Shown: positions 1 to 3,720 of the stretch, in pieces
How the letters are laid out: each line of letters starts with the position of its first letter
How positions within the stretch are numbered: position 1 is the first letter of the stretch
Origin: Candidatus Methanogaster sp. UBA203
GTDB lineage: Archaea; Halobacteriota; Methanosarcinia; Methanosarcinales; Methanogasteraceae
Reading direction: 5' to 3'
Assembly: GCA_002503595.1 (NCBI GenBank)
Contig: DASC01000156.1
Location: 1,932 to 8,612, forward strand
Length of the DNA: 6,681 nt
The notes under the pieces: generated by a model
What the model was told of the DNA's origin: nothing
The model's input: the letters and a program-made list of their open reading frames with translations, nothing else
The model's database searches: none
Position numbers and translations under genes: made by a program

Positions 1-18
1 GTTAAATCAGATAGTAAC

Positions 19-1185
19 ATGATGCTGATAGCATACAAATACCGGATGTATCCGGATGAGAGGCAAAGAGAAATGTTTCTCAAACATATTGGAGCGTGCC
101 GCTTTGTATACAACCTATCACTCGAACGGAAGATCAAGGCATATGAGACTGATAAAACCACCTTATCGTGTTACAATCTCAATGCTATGCTGCCAGACCT
201 AAAAAAAGAGTTTGAATGGCTCACAGAAGTCAATTCACAATCGTTGCAACAAACAAATAGAAATCTCGATTCGGCGTTCACACGATTTTTCAGAGAAAAG
301 AAAGGGTTTCCAAAGTTCAAATCAAGAAAGAACCCATTGCAAACATTTGGTATACCACAACATTATAAAGTGGATTTTGATAACAACCGGGTGAAACTCC
401 CTAAAATTGGGTGGATCAAAACAAAGTTGAGTAGACAGTTCAATGGTATTTCAAAAACTGCAACGGTTTCCATGACTGCAACCGGTAAGTTTTTCATAAG
501 CATACTGGTAGATGATGGCAGAGAAACACCAGAAAAAGAACCTTTTGGATATGATAGTACTATAGGACTCGATGTAGGTATAACAGACTTTGTAACGATG
601 TCTGATGGTACTAAAATCGATAATCCGAAGTTCTTGAGAGGTTCTATCCAACGGTTGAATGTATTGCAGAAGAGGGTAAGCCAGAAAAAGAAGGGATCGA
701 AAAACCGAGATAAGGCAAAGTATCAGGTAGCAAAGCAACACGAAAAGATCACAGACCAGCGCAAAGACTTTCTACATAAAGTATCGAGTAAAGCAGTAAG
801 CGATAACCAAGCAATTGCTATAGAAACTCTCAATGTTGCTGGTATGATGAAAAACCATTGCCTTGCGCAAGCGATTGGCGATGTGTCCTGGAGCGAGTTT
901 TTCAGACAACTTGAATATAAATGTGAGTGGTATGGAAAAACTCTGTTGAGGGTCGGACAGTTTGAACCGTCCTCAAAGATATGCAGCGTTTGTGGATCGA
1001 TCAATGACGATCTGAAACTGTCTGACCGTGAATGGACTTGTGCAGGATGCGGCACATTCCATGATCGAGATGTAAACGCAAGCATCAACATAAAGAAATT
1101 CGCCCTTCAGGATCAAAACCTGATTGGTGTAATAGCACCCGGGGGCACCGGGGAGGAGCCTGTTGGAGATGTCATCGATGGATGA
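19..1185 (+). CDS. tnpB: TnpB, RNA-guided nuclease of IS200/IS605 elements (OrfB)
   Basis: The 388-residue protein is a full-length TnpB, the RuvC-like, omega-RNA-guided DNA endonuclease related to Cas12. The N-terminal helix-turn-helix region (about 1-45) has the family signature (YKYRMYPDERQ; GACRFVYNLSL). The RuvC catalytic triad is intact: D185 in GLDVGITD, E269 in IAIETLNV, and D351 in HDRDVNASINI. A zinc ribbon lies between the last two motifs, with C322-x2-C325 and C341-x2-C344. The protein ends in a short Gly-rich tail (GGTGEEPVGD), whose DNA probably also encodes omega-RNA scaffold. Two ATG codons stand in tandem at 19 and 22. No Shine-Dalgarno sequence precedes them, so either could serve, perhaps on a leaderless transcript. 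The gene is visibly richer in A and T than ade downstream. With all catalytic residues present it is probably active or only recently silenced, although activity itself cannot be read from sequence. Confidence 0.95.
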   Translation: MMLIAYKYRMYPDERQREMFLKHIGACRFVYNLSLERKIKAYETDKTTLSCYNLNAMLPDLKKEFEWLTEVNSQSLQQTNRNLDSAFTRFFREKKGFPKFKSRKNPLQTFGIPQHYKVDFDNNRVKLPKIGWIKTKLSRQFNGISKTATVSMTATGKFFISILVDDGRETPEKEPFGYDSTIGLDVGITDFVTMSDGTKIDNPKFLRGSIQRLNVLQKRVSQKKKGSKNRDKAKYQVAKQHEKITDQRKDFLHKVSSKAVSDNQAIAIETLNVAGMMKNHCLAQAIGDVSWSEFFRQLEYKCEWYGKTLLRVGQFEPSSKICSVCGSINDDLKLSDREWTCAGCGTFHDRDVNASINIKKFALQDQNLIGVIAPGGTGEEPVGDVIDG

Positions 1186-1234
1186 ATCAATGAATCAGGA
1201 AGGATTCCTCGCTTTAGAGCGGGGAGGATGTCAA
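1100..1234 (+). ncRNA. putative omega RNA (reRNA) scaffold at the tnpB 3' end and right end
   Basis: In characterised TnpB systems the guide RNA scaffold is the transcribed 3' end of tnpB plus the transposon right end, and the guide is the flanking DNA immediately downstream. Seen here: a GC stem at 1138-1142/1148-1152 with a five-base loop, a possible 5-bp GAATC/GATTC stem (1192-1196/1203-1207), and a stronger terminal hairpin at 1205-1213/1218-1226 with loop TTAG. The last two are mutually exclusive. GGAGATGTCA (1165-1174) is nearly repeated as GGAGGATGTCAA at the end (1223-1234). The 5' limit given is a guess, since processing sites cannot be seen. The guide would start at about 1235. Confidence 0.5.
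1205..1226 (+). repeat. terminal hairpin of the transposon right end
   Basis: The arms TTCCTCGCT (1205-1213) and AGCGGGGAG (1218-1226) pair through nine positions, two of them G-T wobbles, around the four-base loop TTAG. Subterminal imperfect hairpins are the ends recognised by TnpA in IS200/IS605 elements, and in transcripts this one would be the last stem of the omega RNA. There is no T-run after it, so it is not a typical intrinsic terminator and transcripts could continue into ade. Confidence 0.7.
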
Positions 1235-1240
1235 CATCTC

Positions 1241-1248
1241 AGGAGGTG
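1241..1248 (+). promoter_or_regulatory. ribosome binding site of ade
   Basis: AGGAGGTG is a near-perfect Shine-Dalgarno sequence, nine bases before the ATG at 1258. It fixes the ade start at 1258 rather than the in-frame ATG at 1228, which lies inside the transposon right end. It begins about seven bases after the inferred element boundary, so the insertion left the translation signal intact but displaced whatever promoter lay further upstream. Confidence 0.85.
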
Positions 1249-1257
1249 TATGGAATC

Positions 1258-2994
1258 ATGAGCTTACAGGAACGAATCTTCGCTGGAAAAGGGGATATCA
1301 AAGCAGATCTTGCGCTTACCGGTGGCAAGATCGTCAATGTCAATACGAAAGAGATCCTTAAAGGAGATGTCGCGGTAAAAGATGGAATCATCGTCGGTAT
1401 CGGCGACATCTCAGACAAAATCGGAGATGACACGAATACGATCGATATAACCGGAAAGTTCGTCTCTCCGGGCTTGATCGATGGACATGTCCATTTCGAG
1501 TCCAGTATGCTGACACTCACCCATTTTGCAATGGCAGCGATCAGACACGGCACGACCGGGCTGGTCATCGATCCGCACGAGATCGGGAATGTTCTTGGGA
1601 AATGGGGTGTAGAACTTGTTCTATCAGAGATTGAGGATCTGTCGTCCAGTGTTTTTGTCATGGTTCCCTCCTGCGTCCCATCATCAGACCTCGAGACATC
1701 AGGCGCAGTAATGGACGCGCCCACCGTATCGAGTCTGCTGTACAACGATCACGTGATCGGGCTTGGCGAGGTGATGGACTTTCCGGGTGTGCTCGATGCC
1801 GATCCTGAAAAACTTGATATGATCGAGGAGGCGCTGGTTCTCGGGAAGCGGGCGGACGGTCACTGTCCCGGTATGGCTGGAAGCGATCTCGCGGGATACC
1901 TCTGTGCAGGCATATCGAGCGATCACGAGTCCTTGATGTACGAGGAAGCGATCGAAAAGGCGCGGATGGGGATGGCTGTGATGCTGCGGGAGGGTTCTGC
2001 TGCGAAGTGCCTCCACGAGTTCATACCGCGGCTCGTTGATGACGGGATCGACCTCGGCAATTTCTTCTTTGTAACAGATGATCGGCACCCGGGGGACCTG
2101 ATCCGGGGGTATATGGATGTGCTTGTGAGAACCGCGATCGATCTCGGTATCCCTCCGGTCGATGCGATATCGATCTGCACGATCAACGCTGCAAGGCATT
2201 ACCGGATCGATCACCTGATCGGATCGGTCAGCATCGGGCGGAAGGCAGATCTCGTGGTGCTGAGCGATCTCGAGGGGTTCGTGATCGATAGTGTCTTTGT
2301 AAGTGGATCCTCGTCCGCTGATGCCGCTCCAAAGCCCGTGTATCCGGCAGAGGTCTTCGATATGGTGAAACTCGGCGCAATCCGTGCCAAAGATCTCCGG
2401 ATCGAGCGCGACACAGACACGGACACAGACGTGGAGGCGAATATCATCGTCGCGATCCCTGATGCGATATTCACCGACTGGAGGATCGAGACCCTCCACC
2501 TTGAGGATGGTACTCTCAAGCCCGATGCCGGCAGGGATATCCTCTCGATAGCGGTGATCGAGCGGTATGGGAAACGCGGAAGCATCGGGAGGGGATTTGT
2601 GTCCGGTTTTGGCTTCGAAGGGGGTGCGTTTGCCCAGACGATCGCACACGACTCACATAACGTGATCGTGACCGGCGAGAACTTCGATGATATGGCGCTC
2701 TGCGTCAATGAGATCAGGCGGCTGCATGGCGGGATCGTGGTCGCTTATGACGGCGAGATTGTAGGGCGCCTTCCGCTGCCGTTTGCAGGCTTGCTCTCGA
2801 CAGGAAGCATCGAATCGGTGGATGCAAAACTGAGGTGCCTCCACGCTGTGATGGAGGAGATGGGGTGCGTGCTGCCGTCTCCGTTCATGACGCAGTCGTT
2901 CCTTGCGCTTCCGGTGATACCGCGGCTGAAGATAACAGATCTCGGGCTTGTGGATGTGGAGAAGCATGAGATCGTGGATGTAATCCGGGGGTAA
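1258..2994 (+). CDS. ade: adenine deaminase (EC 3.5.4.2)
   Basis: This 578-residue enzyme of the amidohydrolase superfamily converts adenine to hypoxanthine and ammonia in purine salvage, in the cytoplasm. Its length matches the bacterial Ade family (about 580-590). An N-terminal beta-sandwich part leads into the metal-binding motif PGLIDGHVHFESSML (H77, H79, E81). Further conserved stretches are IDPHEIGNVLG (H107, E108), GLGEVMDFPGV (E171), ADGHCPG (H202), SSDHES (H223) and VTDDRHPGD, whose D274 or D275 is the likely catalytic aspartate. IGRKADLVVLSDL closes the amidohydrolase barrel. From about residue 395 follows the Ade-specific C-terminal domain, with GFGFEGGAFAQTIAHDSHN and PLPFAGLLS. 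An unusual Asp-Thr repeat sits at 385-391. The start at 1258 is chosen for its ribosome binding site. No promoter is obvious, and read-through from tnpB is possible. The gene appears intact and functional. A decayed partial copy lies at 3557-3693. Confidence 0.96.
   Translation: MSLQERIFAGKGDIKADLALTGGKIVNVNTKEILKGDVAVKDGIIVGIGDISDKIGDDTNTIDITGKFVSPGLIDGHVHFESSMLTLTHFAMAAIRHGTTGLVIDPHEIGNVLGKWGVELVLSEIEDLSSSVFVMVPSCVPSSDLETSGAVMDAPTVSSLLYNDHVIGLGEVMDFPGVLDADPEKLDMIEEALVLGKRADGHCPGMAGSDLAGYLCAGISSDHESLMYEEAIEKARMGMAVMLREGSAAKCLHEFIPRLVDDGIDLGNFFFVTDDRHPGDLIRGYMDVLVRTAIDLGIPPVDAISICTINAARHYRIDHLIGSVSIGRKADLVVLSDLEGFVIDSVFVSGSSSADAAPKPVYPAEVFDMVKLGAIRAKDLRIERDTDTDTDVEANIIVAIPDAIFTDWRIETLHLEDGTLKPDAGRDILSIAVIERYGKRGSIGRGFVSGFGFEGGAFAQTIAHDSHNVIVTGENFDDMALCVNEIRRLHGGIVVAYDGEIVGRLPLPFAGLLSTGSIESVDAKLRCLHAVMEEMGCVLPSPFMTQSFLALPVIPRLKITDLGLVDVEKHEIVDVIRG
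2410..2430 (+). repeat. short in-frame GAC-ACR repeat in ade encoding Asp-Thr repeats
   Basis: The codons GAC and ACA/ACG alternate to give DTDTDTD (ade residues 385-391), just before the C-terminal domain. This is a hexanucleotide-period array of about three and a half units that keeps the frame. It probably lies in a surface linker and could vary in length by slippage between strains. Confidence 0.7.
2688..2825 (+). repeat. direct repeat, left copy (inside intact ade)
   Basis: This 138-base internal segment of ade (codons about 478-523) recurs in the same orientation at 3557-3693. By eye I count 8 substitutions and one single-base gap. The two copies start 869 bases apart and enclose the ade 3' end plus the toxin-antitoxin pair. 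Recombination between them would delete that interval and replace the end of ade with the frameshifted copy. Confidence 0.92.
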
Positions 2995-3069
2995 TGTGTG
3001 AATGAGGTGGTTGTGGTGGGAAGAGGATCGATGGAAATCATGAATAAACTGCCGACATCTGGGGATAAT

Positions 3070-3309
3070 ATGAGCACAATCGAATGCAGGGAGAAGGTGC
3101 TAACAAAGATAGGAATGTTATCTGAGAGCAAATTAAAATCAGCACTCGATTTCGTCGAATACCTTACAGAAAAAGAAGAGTGGGGGGCTACGCAAGAGAT
3201 CTTGAGCGATGGAAACGCTATGAAAAATATCAAAGAGGCTGATGAAGCTTGGGAAGATAAGAGAGAGGAAGAGTTCATTTCATGGGAAGCAGTGAGAAAG
3301 GATGTATGA
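3070..3309 (+). CDS. RelB-like antitoxin of a toxin-antitoxin pair
   Basis: This 79-residue acidic protein starts MSTIECREKVL, continues with a helical LDFVEYLTEKEEWGATQEIL segment, and ends with acidic EADEAWEDKREEEFISWEAVRKDV. The layout matches small antitoxins paired with RelE/ParE-type toxins in methanogens: an N-terminal helical dimerisation and DNA-binding part, then a C-terminal toxin-wrapping tail. The ATG at 3070 is preferred because it gives the usual family N-terminus and has GGGGAT just upstream. The frame stays open back to a GTG at 2998, and ATG 3031 is another candidate, but those extra residues (VVVVGRGSME) look non-coding. The stop overlaps the toxin start by eight bases, which suggests translational coupling. 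The gene is intact and more A-rich than ade, suggesting separate acquisition. Such antitoxins usually also repress their own operon. The exact subfamily is not certain. Confidence 0.75.
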   Translation: MSTIECREKVLTKIGMLSESKLKSALDFVEYLTEKEEWGATQEILSDGNAMKNIKEADEAWEDKREEEFISWEAVRKDV

Positions 3310-3559
3310 GATCCTTTTGCATAGAAATGCCGCAAAAGCATACGAGAATCTTGATAATATAACTGTTGCAAGAATAAATAAAAGCATAGATGTTTTGAAA
3401 GAAAATCCATTTTATGGAAAAGATATAAAAAAAATTAAGAGGGGAGTTGGTGGGGCGATATAGTTGAGAGTCGGCAGATACAGAGTAGTTTACAGAGTCG
3501 ATGAGCAGGAAAAAACGGTAATCATTGAGGATTTTGGGGCACGGGAGAATGTTTATTGA
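3302..3559 (+). pseudogene. RelE-like toxin (mRNA interferase family) gene, interrupted by in-frame TAG
   Basis: Read in one frame from ATG 3302, the gene gives MYEILLHRNAAKAYENL... then a TAG at codon 54 (3461-3463), then LRVGRYRVVYRVDEQEKTVIIEDFGARENVY and a TGA at 3557. Both halves are clearly RelE-like: the usual start (YEILLHRNAAK), the NPFYGKDIKKIK segment, and the RVGxYRVVY core strand with its basic residues. The total of 85 codons is normal for the family. The stretch between KIK and LRVG reads RGVGGAI-stop. Removing one A after AAG (about 3440) and adding one G after ATAG (about 3463) would give GELVGRYR, which fits the family far better. Two compensating indels therefore probably destroyed this segment and created the stop. 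RelE toxins cleave mRNA on the ribosome. This one, truncated at 53 residues, lacks the core strand and is presumably inactive, unless TAG is read as pyrrolysine. Confidence 0.8.
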
Positions 3560-3693
3560 TATGGCGCTCTGCGTCAATGAGATCGGGCGGCTGCATGGCG
3601 GGATCGTGGTCGCTTATGACGGCGAGATTATGGGGAGTCTTCGCTGCCGTTTGCAGGCTTGCTCTCGGCAGGAAGCACAGAATCGGTGGATGC
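3557..3693 (+). repeat. direct repeat, right copy (ade fragment)
   Basis: This is the partner of the segment at 2688-2825, one base shorter. Homology starts sharply with TGATATGGCGCTCTGCG at the toxin stop codon and ends gradually after GGTGGATGC. It contains no terminal inverted repeats or other transposon signature. Confidence 0.9.
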
Positions 3694-3720
3694 GAGGTTG
3701 GCGACCTTGCGCATACACGT
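3557..3720 (+). pseudogene. decayed internal fragment of an adenine deaminase gene
   Basis: Bases 3557-3693 match ade 2688-2825 in direct orientation with about eight mismatches and one deletion. The reading frame gives DMALCVNEIGRLHGGIVVAYDGEIMGSL. A one-base deletion (CTTCGCTG instead of CTTCCGCTG, near 3641) then shifts it to LPFAGLLSAGSTESVDARL. Nucleotide similarity fades after about 3693, and the last 170 or so bases of ade have no counterpart, because the hsdR end begins at 3721. Most differences change the amino acid, so the fragment has drifted or came from a diverged ade paralogue. It has no start codon context of its own and is non-functional. Its first three bases are also the toxin stop codon. 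Confidence 0.9.

Larger units (their letters stand above)
1..1234 (+). mobile_element. IS200/IS605-group element with tnpB only (IS1341-like), left end outside the window
   Basis: The element is defined by a complete tnpB gene followed, 20 bases after its stop, by a GC-rich hairpin (1205-1226) and the sequence GGAGGATGTCAA (1223-1234), which resembles right ends I recall for archaeal tnpB elements. No tnpA (Y1 transposase) gene is visible. Only 18 bases precede tnpB, so the left end, its hairpin and the target-adjacent motif cannot be seen and position 1 is not a true boundary. The right boundary at about 1234 is inferred from the motif and may be off by a few bases. Such elements have no inverted repeats or target duplication, and none is expected here. 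Mobility would depend on a TnpA supplied in trans. Confidence 0.6.

Noticed and set aside
1205..1234. Terminal hairpin as a transcription terminator
   Set aside because: There is no T-rich tract after the stem, archaeal termination does not usually depend on hairpins, and the position and sequence fit a transposon right end.
1699..2649. Long minus-strand open frame (316 codons) opposite ade
   Set aside because: It is the mirror of a GC-rich coding gene with strong GATC and GATCG codon content. The translation has low complexity, is rich in His, Arg, Asp and Ile, matches no family I recognise, and lies across a certain adenine deaminase.
2998..3069. GTG start at 2998 extending the antitoxin by 24 residues
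   Set aside because: The extra residues (MNEVVVVGRGSMEIMNKLP...) do not resemble known antitoxin N-termini, while the ATG at 3070 gives a typical start.
3461..3463. TAG in the toxin as a genuine pyrrolysine codon
   Set aside because: Pyrrolysine is usual in methylamine methyltransferases and not expected in RelE toxins, and the neighbouring codons show the signature of two indels. It remains a minor alternative.
2688..3693. Direct repeats as attachment sites of an integrated element
   Set aside because: The repeats are 138 bases long, internal to a protein gene and about 6 percent diverged. No integrase gene or tRNA is present, so a gene-fragment duplication is simpler.
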